A stretch of DNA of 6,870 nucleotides from Fen-1258 sp027348115 (GTDB lineage Bacteria; Bacteroidota; Ignavibacteria; Ignavibacteriales; Melioribacteraceae): the NCBI GenBank assembly GCA_027348115.1, contig DAIEQA010000264.1:1-6870 (forward strand), written 5' to 3'. The notes under the pieces are model-generated. The model had not been told where the DNA came from. It ran no database searches and saw only the letters and a program-made list of their open reading frames with translations. Shown here piece by piece: positions 1-6,458 of this stretch. Position numbers and translations under genes: made by a program. The stretch's first letter is position 1; each line of letters starts with the position of its first letter.

Positions 1-299
1 ATCTTCTTTTCTTTTCTTACATCGTTATAAGTTTCCCATGCGGAAAAATTTAGATGTCTTCTTCCCGAATTAACATCGTCGGTAACAAACCATGAAACCG
101 GGGCAACATTGCTGTACCATGGCCATTTTGTTTCATTCGAATGACAATCATAACACGATTTTTTAAGAATTGTTTTTACTTCCTGCGGCGCGCCGATATC
201 TCCTTTAACCGGGGGATTGGTTTTTTCTACATCAACAAATTGAATTCCTATAAATGCCAAGATCAGAATAATCAGTACCGCTTTTGTTATTCTTCCCAT
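1..299 (-). CDS. Haem-binding domain protein, membrane-anchored, c-type (5' part only)
   Basis: The first 99 codons are present; the 3' end lies beyond base 1. Residues 6-22 form one hydrophobic segment (KAVLIILILAFIGIQFV) after a short basic N-terminus, so it is a signal anchor or uncleaved signal peptide that places the rest in the periplasm. Residues 49-53 are CYDCH, a CXXCH motif for covalent haem c attachment. It is followed by the block KWPWYSNVAPVSW (residues 58-70) and then GRRHLNFSAW (79-88), the conserved pattern of the small haem-binding domain family (Haem_bd, Pfam PF14376, from memory). The start is the ATG at 299-297, which has an AAGGAG ribosome site five bases upstream; an ATG at 303-301 is in another frame. 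Such proteins are usually annotated as periplasmic haem-binding or cytochrome-like, with the electron partner unknown. The gene lies downstream of mfd on the same strand, but the 106-base gap contains hairpins, so it is probably its own transcription unit. Identity as a haem-binding-domain protein is fairly sure; the precise role is not known. Confidence 0.88.
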   Translation of the reverse strand, partial: MGRITKAVLIILILAFIGIQFVDVEKTNPPVKGDIGAPQEVKTILKKSCYDCHSNETKWPWYSNVAPVSWFVTDDVNSGRRHLNFSAWETYNDVRKEKK

Positions 300-304
300 A
301 CATA

Positions 305-310
305 CTCCTT
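305..310 (-). promoter_or_regulatory. Strong Shine-Dalgarno site of the haem-binding gene
   Basis: On the minus strand these bases read AAGGAG, five bases before the ATG at 299-297. This site decides between two overlapping ATG codons: the one at 303-301 is only one base from the motif and is out of frame. It is the only strong Shine-Dalgarno match among the four gene starts in the window. Confidence 0.75.
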
Positions 311-317
311 CAGTTTT

Positions 318-334
318 AATATTCCGGAAATATT
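318..334. repeat. Imperfect palindrome centred on TTCCGGAA
   Basis: AATATT (318-323), CCGG (324-327) and AATATT (329-334) form an inverted repeat with one extra A at 328. It lies just upstream of the ribosome site of the haem-binding gene. It could be an operator half-site pair or a small 5' leader hairpin. The sequence shows only the symmetry; any regulatory role is inference. Confidence 0.35.
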
Positions 335-335
335 G

Positions 336-361
336 ACATCCCGCTTTCTCTGCGGGAATGT
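336..361. repeat. G+C-rich hairpin between mfd and the haem-binding gene
   Basis: The left arm is ACAT plus CCCGC (336-344), the loop is TTTCTCT (345-351), and the right arm is GCGGG (352-356), one bulged A (357), and ATGT (358-361). That gives nine pairs with a single bulge. It stands out in very A+T-rich surroundings. On the minus strand no T-run follows the stem, so it is not a textbook intrinsic terminator for mfd; on the plus strand it is followed by an A-run. It may be a small dispersed intergenic repeat or a leader structure. Its CCCGC/GCGGG arms resemble the hairpin upstream of mfd. Confidence 0.5.
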
Positions 362-390
362 TAAAAAAACTTTTGAGAAATAAAATTATA

Positions 391-420
391 AATATCCGAA
401 TGATATTATTTGATAATATC
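391..420 (-). terminator. A+T-rich overlapping hairpins at the end of mfd, possible weak terminator
   Basis: A perfect 8-bp inverted repeat, GATATTAT (402-409) and ATAATATC (413-420) with a 3-base loop, spans the last codons and the stop codon of mfd. A second inverted repeat, AATATC (391-396) and GATATT (402-407) with a 5-base loop, shares one arm with the first, so the two stems exclude each other. In the direction of mfd transcription the second stem is followed by TATAATTTTATTT, a broken T-rich tract. Both stems contain few or no G-C pairs, so termination here would be inefficient; the call is tentative. Confidence 0.3.
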
Positions 421-3400
421 GTAAAGTTCAGTGCAAAACTTAATTAAGAAATTCATTGCGCTTTCCGGCGAGTTGAATTTGTTTATCATTTCCAGTTTAA
501 GAGTTTCGTTTGACTGAACGAATCTTATCTCCTTTGAATAATTTTTATTTATGAAATCAAGAACAAGAATAAATTTATTCTGGTAGAACGATTCTTTTTC
601 ACCCTTTGGAAGAATGATAATAATTTTTCTTTCCTGGACAATAACCCGCTCAAGCAAGATAAACGACGCCCGAAATCTTAACACTGCGGCAAGGATTAAC
701 CGTTCAACGTTGACGGGCGGCCTACCGAACCTATCTATCATTTCTTCCTTGATCTCGTCGAGCTCTTCAAATTTCAGCATTGAGAATAAAGCGGTGTAAA
801 AGCTCAGTCTGTCTGCTTGATCAGGCATAAATGATTTCGGTATACCGATTTCAAAGTAGGTATCAATTGTTGGTTCGGATCTTTCCTGCTGCCTCGGCAG
901 TTCTTTAAATACTTCTTTAAATTCGCTTTGCTTCAACTCCTCAACAGCTTCATCCAGGAGTTTAAGATACATATCAAATCCTACCGAATCGATAAATCCG
1001 CTTTGCTCGGTTCCCAAAAGATTTCCTGCGCCCCGTATTTCCAGATCGCGCATCGACAAGTTGAAGCCCTCGCCAAGCTCCGTGTATTCTTCAATTGCCT
1101 GTAATCGCTTAACAGCTTTTTTTGTAATTGCGTTCAACGACGGAACAAGAAAAAATGCGTAAGCCTGTCTATCCGACCGGCCAACACGTCCCCGAAGCTG
1201 GTGAAGCTCCGCAAGTCCGAACCGATCCGCTCGGTTTATAATAATAGTATTAACATTAGGTATATCAAGACCGGACTCTATAATTTTTGTGGAGATTAAC
1301 ATGTGGTAATTCCTATTCAGGAAATTATGAATTACCTTTTCGAGATCGGCAGGCTTCATCTGTCCGTGTGCAACACCAATTCGTATTTCCGGAATATATT
1401 TTTGTATATACGCCGAAATTTTTTCGATAGATTGGATTCGATCATGAACAAAATAAACCTGCCCTCCGCGCTTTACCTCGTTCAAAATCCATTCGCGCAC
1501 TTTAAGAACGTCGAATGTATCTACCTTAGTATAAATCGGCTGGCGGTTGGGCGGCGGCGTAGCAATAATAGATAGGTCGCGAGCGCCGAGCAATGATAGA
1601 TTAAGCGTGCGCGGTATCGGCGTAGCGGTTAAAGTCAGCGTATCAACATTTGCTTTAAGAGAACGCAATTTTTCTTTTGCCATTACGCCAAACCTGTGTT
1701 CTTCGTCGATGATGAGCAACCCGAGATCTTTAAATTGAATATCCTTTGATATCAACCGGTGCGTGCCGATAACCACATCAACATCGCCGCTTAACAATCT
1801 TTTTATTATCTCCGTCTGTTCGGCCTTTGTTTGAAACCTTGAAAGCGCTTCTACTTTTACCGGAAACTGTCTAAGCCGGTCTTTGAATGTATTGTAATGT
1901 TGTTCTGCAAGAATTGTAGTCGGCACAAGCAAAGCAACTTGTTTGCCGTCGTTGATGGCTTTGAAGGCGGCGCGAACGGCAATTTCTGTTTTGCCGAAAC
2001 CAACATCGCCGCACACAAGCCGGTCCATCGGATTTTCGCCTTCCATGTCGCGCTTAACTTCTTCCGATACTTTTACCTGGTCGGGCGTATCCTCGTAAAA
2101 GAAAGACGCTTCGAGTTCTCGCTGCCAAATTGAATCTGTGCTGAATGAAAAACCCTGCGCGGATTTTCTTCTGGCATAAAGAGTAATTAATTCCCGTGCA
2201 GCCTCTTTTATCTGTGCTTTAACTTTTTTCTTTGTGGTTTTCCATTCCGTACCGCCAAGTACGGATAGCTTAGGAGGAACGTTATCTTTTGAAGAAAATT
2301 TCTTTACAAGAGAAAGGTAATTAAGGTTAACATAAACTACTCCGCCTTCAGCGTATAATATTTTTATCGATTCCTGTTCTACCTCGCCTATTTTTATTGT
2401 TTCCAATCCGGCATACTGGCCAATTCCGAAATTTTCGTGCACGACAAAATCGCCGCGTTTTATAGATGCAAAATCTTTAACGCGCGACTTTTTAAATTTA
2501 GCTTTGGACGGTAGCTTGGTTCGGTACGGCTTGTTGAAAATTTGGTAATCGGTTAATAGAACAAGTGCGGTGTCCTTTGAAATAAATCCATTTTTAATTG
2601 GGAAGAGAATAAATTTTATTTTTCCCGATTCCAGAAGCGCGGCCATTTCTTCCTTAAAATCGGCAAGGAGATCGTACAGACGTTTAATCTGCAATTCGTT
2701 TTCAACGGCAATTGTTACCTGGAAATTCTTTGATGTGTAGTCCTTCATGAAATTATACATCAATTCAAAATTCGAATTGACGGCTGGTGCTTCGGAAAAA
2801 TTTAGGATTATACGATCATCGTGACGGCCAATTTCATCTTCTATGATCCATCTGACATTCTTAGTGTAAAGCAATTCGGAAGAAAATAAAATTTCATCCT
2901 CGCCCTCGTTCTTCCTATCTATAACTTCTTCAACATTTTCCGATTCAAAAAGCTCTTCCTTCAATTCGTCATCTATATCTATCTTCAGCGGTGTTTCTTC
3001 CGAGAATTTTTTTTTCTCGGATAATTTTTCCAATTCGTATTCGGACGCTATGACCAGAGGATTATCCAGGTAATCGAAAATGCCGGAGTTGTTTTCGGCT
3101 TCGTCCAGCGATGCAGCAACAGTTACGGACGTAAGTTTATTAAGAGAGCGCTGTGTTTCAGGATCAAAATGACGAATCGATTCCAGAAAGTCGCCGTCGA
3201 ATTCCAGACGACACGGCTGCTTTTCGCTGAACGACCAGAAATCAATTATTGAACCGCGTACGGAGAAGTCGCCGGGATTTTCTACAAACTTTGTACGATC
3301 GTAATTAATCGAATTTAAGTACTCGATTAAATCGTCATAAGTCAGATTACCGCCGATTTCTACCTTTGTTGTGTTTGCCATAATCGATTTCATGGACGGC

Positions 3401-3753
3401 AGCTTCAATTTTAATAGCTCGTAGGTTGTAATCAGTATAAAACTTGTGCGGCCATTTATGTCTGTTAGCTTCTCCTGAAGCAACTCCATATTGAATTCAT
3501 CTATTATAATCAGCCGGTCTTCAAGTTCCATCAAACTCAGTTCAACCTTGGTTTCGTTTACAGACTGCACCGACGGGCAAAGTATAATCAGCTGTTTGAT
3601 ACGGGGTACGGCAAGTTTTACGAAGATTGATTTAGACGATCCGGCAAAAGATGAGACAAAAATTTTATCTTGATTCCCGGGCGCAGCTATCCCTTCCTTC
3701 AGTTTATGAAGCGGCAGCAAAGAATCGATGAGAGTATCAACAGGGGTTTTCAT
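406..3753 (-). CDS. mfd: Transcription-repair coupling factor Mfd
   Basis: Mfd is a cytoplasmic DNA translocase that binds RNA polymerase stalled at a lesion, pushes it off, and recruits UvrA to start nucleotide excision repair. The 1115-aa product is close to the usual length (E. coli 1148). Residues 1 to about 330 are the UvrB-like module, with a degenerate P-loop (AGSSKS, 37-42) and the UvrA-facing block VRGSIIDF...CRLEF (165-185). Residues 430-487 are the CarD-like RNA polymerase interaction domain (RGDFVVHENFGIGQYAGLET). The translocase core follows: Walker A GDVGFGKTE (582-590), DEEH box (683-686), TATPIPR (709-715), STKIIESGLD (821-830) and QLRGRVGRS (852-860). A C-terminal domain from about 965 carries IPKSFMPDQADRLSFY and ERFG-like IDRFGRPP, the regulatory D7 domain. 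All motor motifs are intact, so it should be active. The start is ATG at 3753 with only a GGA at 3761-3759. The segment 253-287 is unusually acidic. The neighbouring protease gene is divergent. Confidence 0.98.
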   Translation of the reverse strand: MKTPVDTLIDSLLPLHKLKEGIAAPGNQDKIFVSSFAGSSKSIFVKLAVPRIKQLIILCPSVQSVNETKVELSLMELEDRLIIIDEFNMELLQEKLTDINGRTSFILITTYELLKLKLPSMKSIMANTTKVEIGGNLTYDDLIEYLNSINYDRTKFVENPGDFSVRGSIIDFWSFSEKQPCRLEFDGDFLESIRHFDPETQRSLNKLTSVTVAASLDEAENNSGIFDYLDNPLVIASEYELEKLSEKKKFSEETPLKIDIDDELKEELFESENVEEVIDRKNEGEDEILFSSELLYTKNVRWIIEDEIGRHDDRIILNFSEAPAVNSNFELMYNFMKDYTSKNFQVTIAVENELQIKRLYDLLADFKEEMAALLESGKIKFILFPIKNGFISKDTALVLLTDYQIFNKPYRTKLPSKAKFKKSRVKDFASIKRGDFVVHENFGIGQYAGLETIKIGEVEQESIKILYAEGGVVYVNLNYLSLVKKFSSKDNVPPKLSVLGGTEWKTTKKKVKAQIKEAARELITLYARRKSAQGFSFSTDSIWQRELEASFFYEDTPDQVKVSEEVKRDMEGENPMDRLVCGDVGFGKTEIAVRAAFKAINDGKQVALLVPTTILAEQHYNTFKDRLRQFPVKVEALSRFQTKAEQTEIIKRLLSGDVDVVIGTHRLISKDIQFKDLGLLIIDEEHRFGVMAKEKLRSLKANVDTLTLTATPIPRTLNLSLLGARDLSIIATPPPNRQPIYTKVDTFDVLKVREWILNEVKRGGQVYFVHDRIQSIEKISAYIQKYIPEIRIGVAHGQMKPADLEKVIHNFLNRNYHMLISTKIIESGLDIPNVNTIIINRADRFGLAELHQLRGRVGRSDRQAYAFFLVPSLNAITKKAVKRLQAIEEYTELGEGFNLSMRDLEIRGAGNLLGTEQSGFIDSVGFDMYLKLLDEAVEELKQSEFKEVFKELPRQQERSEPTIDTYFEIGIPKSFMPDQADRLSFYTALFSMLKFEELDEIKEEMIDRFGRPPVNVERLILAAVLRFRASFILLERVIVQERKIIIILPKGEKESFYQNKFILVLDFINKNYSKEIRFVQSNETLKLEMINKFNSPESAMNFLIKFCTELYDIIK

Positions 3754-3770
3754 TCAATTCCATTTTTCTA

Positions 3771-3789
3771 CAGCCTGTTGTTAAGGCTG
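3771..3789 (-). repeat. Small hairpin in the likely mfd leader
   Basis: CAGCCT (3771-3776) and AGGCTG (3784-3789) are a perfect 6-bp inverted repeat with a 7-base loop. It ends 17 bases before the mfd start codon, so if transcription starts upstream it would form a stem just ahead of the ribosome site. It could tune translation or act as an operator. A 6-bp stem is near what chance may give, so the role is open. Confidence 0.35.
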
Positions 3790-3813
3790 ATGTTCTATTT
3801 AAAATACACAACA

Positions 3814-3838
3814 CCTTAGCCCGCCGGGGCGGGAAAGG
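3814..3838. repeat. G+C-rich hairpin CCCGCC-GG-GGCGGG between divergent genes
   Basis: CCCGCC (3820-3825) and GGCGGG (3828-3833) pair perfectly around GG. Outer arms CCTT (3814-3817) and AAGG (3835-3838) extend the stem past a small internal loop (AG against A). The block is almost pure G+C inside A+T-rich spacer DNA, the look of a small dispersed repeat or insertion. It is followed on neither strand by a T-run, so it is not an intrinsic terminator. It resembles the hairpin at 336-361, which has CCCGC and GCGGGAA in the same order. Confidence 0.5.
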
Positions 3839-3968
3839 ATTGTTCGGTAAAAGAATAACACAAAATTAACTCATTAGATTCAATAATAACAGATTTACGC
3901 ATATTTCTATTATCTCATTTTTATTATTTTGCAATACGAATTCAACCAACAATTCACGGAAACAATTT

Positions 3969-6458
3969 ATGGCGCTCCTCAAAGCTCGGCAGCCAAAAGA
4001 ATTAAAACCGGAAGACCTTAAGTGGACATGCGACCCGGATGTTTTTGAATTTGAATCTACGACAAGTCTTAAACCTATTGAAGGAATAGTTGGACAGGAA
4101 CGGGCGCTTAAAGCGCTGCGTTTGGGCGTCGATCTTAAAAGCCAGGGTTATAATATTTTTGTTACCGGTTTATCCGGCACCGGAAAGTTAACGGCAATTC
4201 AACAGATGCTCGAATCGATAACTCCCGACTGCTCTCATCTAAGCGACTATGCTTACGTAAACAATTTTAAAGATGAAGACCGGCCTACGCTGCTGCAATT
4301 TCCCGCCGGGCAGGCAAGCAAATTCAAAAAAGATCTTCAAAGAGCAATAAAATTTTTGCAGGAAAAAATTCCGCAGGTTCTTTCAAACGATCCTTTCGTT
4401 TCCAAAAAGAAAAAATTGCTGGCCGAGTTCGGATCAGTTCAGCAGAATATGATGAACACGTTTGAGGAAAAACTAAGACATGATAATTTTACTCTTGGAC
4501 AAATTAAAGTAGGCGAAATGCCGCGTCCGGAAATTTTCGCTGTCATTGAAAATCAACCGGTGTTCGTTCAACAGTTGGAAGAGTACGTCCGGGAACAAAA
4601 AATTACCGAAGAGCAGGCAAAGGATTTCCAAACAAAGTATTTGAATTACCAGGAAGAACTCCAAAAATTATTTAGAGAGAGTCTCAAGCTAACGCAGGAC
4701 TTCCAGGAAAAAATATCCAAGCTGGAAAGTGAATACGCTAACGCTATTGTCTCCGTTGCCGTTGAAGATCTAAAAAAGAAATTTAAAAATCCGGACGTGA
4801 AAGAATATCTTAACCAGGTGTGCGAGAACATTCTTCAAAATCTTGATGTGTTTAAAGGACAGCGGCCAGCGAAAGAAGAAGCCGACGACGGAATAATTAT
4901 CGATTACATGAAAGAATACGAAGTGAACATTGTTCTCGATAACTCGCAGATAAAAAAATGCCCGGTTATTATTGAAACCTCTCCGACTTACAGCAATCTA
5001 TTCGGAACAATAGAAAAATACAGCGACGGCCGAGGCGGATGGTACGCAGATTTTACGAGAATTAAAGCCGGTACGCTGCTTCGCGCCAACGGCGGCTATC
5101 TGGTTATCAACGCTATGGACGCCTTTAGCGAACCGGGCGTTTGGAAAACTTTGAAACGTGTATTGCTTTATGAGAAATTGGAAATCCAGGATATTGCAAA
5201 TCTTTACCAATTCTCTCCAAGCATTTTGAAACCGCAGCCAATAAGCATCGACACCAAAATTATTATGGTTGGCAACAATTATATTTATTCGATCCTTTCA
5301 CAGTACGAAGACGACTTCAACAAAATTTTCAAGATTAAAGCCGATTTCGATTACGAAATGCAGCGAACGGAACAAGCACTGACCGAATACGCCAAGGTAA
5401 TTAAAAAATTAATCGAGACCGAAAAACTGCTTGAGTTTGATAAGGCCGCAATTGCAAAAATAATTGAGTACGGCGCGCGCTATGCAGGTGAGAAAAACAA
5501 ACTGACTACGCGTTTTGCGTACATTGCAGACTTGGTACGTGAAGCGAATTTTTGGGCGCACGACAGCGGCGAAAAAATGGTGAGCGAATACCATGTTGTC
5601 CAGGCATTCGATACGGCAAAAGAACGTCACGGCTTGTACGAATCAAAACTTTCCCAGATGATAACCGACGGAACAATTTTGATTGACACTCACGGTTCCC
5701 GCGTGGGAACTATTAACGGCCTGGCAGTCTATGAAAGCGGGCATCACGCCTTTGGGAAACCTACGCGGATTACCGCTTCAGTTTCGCTCGGCAGCGGCAA
5801 TATTATAAATGTTGAACGGGAAGCCGGTATGAGCGGGAGCACTCACAACAAAGGCGTGTTAATTATTTCAGGTTACTTTAGAGAAAATTTTGGCTCCAGG
5901 ATTCCTCTCTCTTTTACCGCGAGTTTGGTGTTCGAACAGGGTTACGGAATGATTGACGGCGACAGCGCATCGATAACAGAAATTTGCGCGCTGCTCTCCG
6001 CGATTTCTAAAATTCCTATTAAGCAGACCTACGCAATTACCGGCTCTGTAAATCAAAAAGGAGATATCCAGCCAATCGGCGGTGTGAACGAAAAAATTGA
6101 AGGATTCTTTGACGTATGCAAACAGAACGGACTTAATGCCGCCAACGGGGTAATAATTCCTCAACAAAATGTAAAAGACCTGATGTTAAAGGAAGAAGTA
6201 ATTGCGGCTGTGAAGGACAAAAAATTCCATATTTATGCGGTCGCCAAAGTTGAAGAAGCAATCGAATTATTAACCGGTATCCGCGCTGGAAAAAAACTTA
6301 AGAACGGAAAGTTCGAGGTTAACACTGTATTCGGAGAAGTAGAAAAAGAGTTATCCGCAATGAGAAAAAGATTGCGGCCTGAAGAAAAAAAGAAAAAGAA
6401 CAACAACAACTCAAAAGAAAATACAACCGCATCATTAAAGGATAAAAAGAAAAAGTGA
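3969..6458 (+). CDS. AAA+ Lon-like ATP-dependent protease (COG1067 type, S16 peptidase domain)
   Basis: This is an ATP-driven serine protease of the Lon superfamily, of the AAA_32/LonB-like type rather than classical LonA; it lacks the LonA substrate-binding N-domain. It has no signal peptide or membrane segment, so it is cytosolic. Of its 829 residues, 36-80 carry the P-loop GLSGTGKL (67-74), where Leu74 replaces the usual Thr/Ser. Residues about 115-300 are a long charged helical, coiled-coil-like insertion. The AAA core resumes at GGYLVINAMDAF (375-386, Walker B position), with MVGNN (433-437) as likely sensor 1, FKIKADFD (454-461), and LTTRFAYIADLVREANFWA (512-530), the sensor 2 region. 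The protease domain (about 570-770) has GDSAS with catalytic Ser666 and GGVNEK with Lys709. Their 43-residue spacing equals that of Ser679 and Lys722 in E. coli Lon. The tail from 799 is Lys/Asn-rich. No strong ribosome site precedes the ATG at 3969. The physiological substrates are unknown. E. coli YcbZ (LonH) is a shorter relative. Confidence 0.93.
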   Translation: MALLKARQPKELKPEDLKWTCDPDVFEFESTTSLKPIEGIVGQERALKALRLGVDLKSQGYNIFVTGLSGTGKLTAIQQMLESITPDCSHLSDYAYVNNFKDEDRPTLLQFPAGQASKFKKDLQRAIKFLQEKIPQVLSNDPFVSKKKKLLAEFGSVQQNMMNTFEEKLRHDNFTLGQIKVGEMPRPEIFAVIENQPVFVQQLEEYVREQKITEEQAKDFQTKYLNYQEELQKLFRESLKLTQDFQEKISKLESEYANAIVSVAVEDLKKKFKNPDVKEYLNQVCENILQNLDVFKGQRPAKEEADDGIIIDYMKEYEVNIVLDNSQIKKCPVIIETSPTYSNLFGTIEKYSDGRGGWYADFTRIKAGTLLRANGGYLVINAMDAFSEPGVWKTLKRVLLYEKLEIQDIANLYQFSPSILKPQPISIDTKIIMVGNNYIYSILSQYEDDFNKIFKIKADFDYEMQRTEQALTEYAKVIKKLIETEKLLEFDKAAIAKIIEYGARYAGEKNKLTTRFAYIADLVREANFWAHDSGEKMVSEYHVVQAFDTAKERHGLYESKLSQMITDGTILIDTHGSRVGTINGLAVYESGHHAFGKPTRITASVSLGSGNIINVEREAGMSGSTHNKGVLIISGYFRENFGSRIPLSFTASLVFEQGYGMIDGDSASITEICALLSAISKIPIKQTYAITGSVNQKGDIQPIGGVNEKIEGFFDVCKQNGLNAANGVIIPQQNVKDLMLKEEVIAAVKDKKFHIYAVAKVEEAIELLTGIRAGKKLKNGKFEVNTVFGEVEKELSAMRKRLRPEEKKKKNNNNSKENTTASLKDKKKK
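6381..6455 (+). repeat. A-rich low-complexity 3' end of the protease gene (Lys/Asn tail)
   Basis: Codons 805-829 encode an almost purely polar tail: EEKKKKNNNN, then a short Ser/Thr/Asn stretch, then KDKKKK. The DNA has A-runs up to seven bases long and (AAC)n-like repetition. It lies beyond the conserved protease domain and is probably disordered and dispensable for catalysis. It also holds the only candidate ribosome site for the downstream gene, AAAGGA at 6437-6442, 12 bases before the GTG start, which is farther than ideal. Confidence 0.6.

Larger units (their letters stand above)
3754..3968. promoter_or_regulatory. Divergent intergenic region between mfd and the Lon-like protease gene
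   Basis: These 215 bases must hold the promoters for mfd (leftward) and the protease gene (rightward), since no other gene start lies between them. The part from about 3840 to 3968 is very A+T-rich. TTATTTTG at 3924-3931 matches seven of eight positions of the Bacteroidota -7 element (TAnnTTTG), but I see no clear upstream TTG partner, and I find no convincing sigma-70 pair either. The ribosome sites are weak: a GGA eight bases before the protease ATG (3958-3960) and a GGA five bases before the mfd ATG. Two inverted repeats are listed separately. Transcription start positions cannot be given from sequence alone. Confidence 0.5.

Noticed and set aside
336..361. Intrinsic terminator for mfd
   Set aside because: In the mfd direction the stem is followed by CAATATTTCC, not a T-run; the T-run at this place lies before the stem.
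141..383. Plus-strand open frame of 80 codons over the left end
   Set aside because: It lies opposite the haem-binding gene, whose frame carries a clear CXXCH motif and a strong ribosome site; the plus-strand product matches nothing and runs into the hairpin spacer.
385..390. Perfect TATAAT on the minus strand as a promoter for the haem-binding gene
   Set aside because: No acceptable -35 element at 16-18 bases, and such hexamers are expected by chance in DNA this A+T-rich.
1303..2133. Several plus-strand open frames of 60-90 codons inside mfd
   Set aside because: They are antisense to conserved helicase motifs of Mfd and have no features of their own.
3969..6458. Classical LonA
   Set aside because: There is no LonA N-terminal domain, the P-loop lies at residue 67 rather than near 350, and the ATPase module has a long insertion; the COG1067-type assignment fits better.
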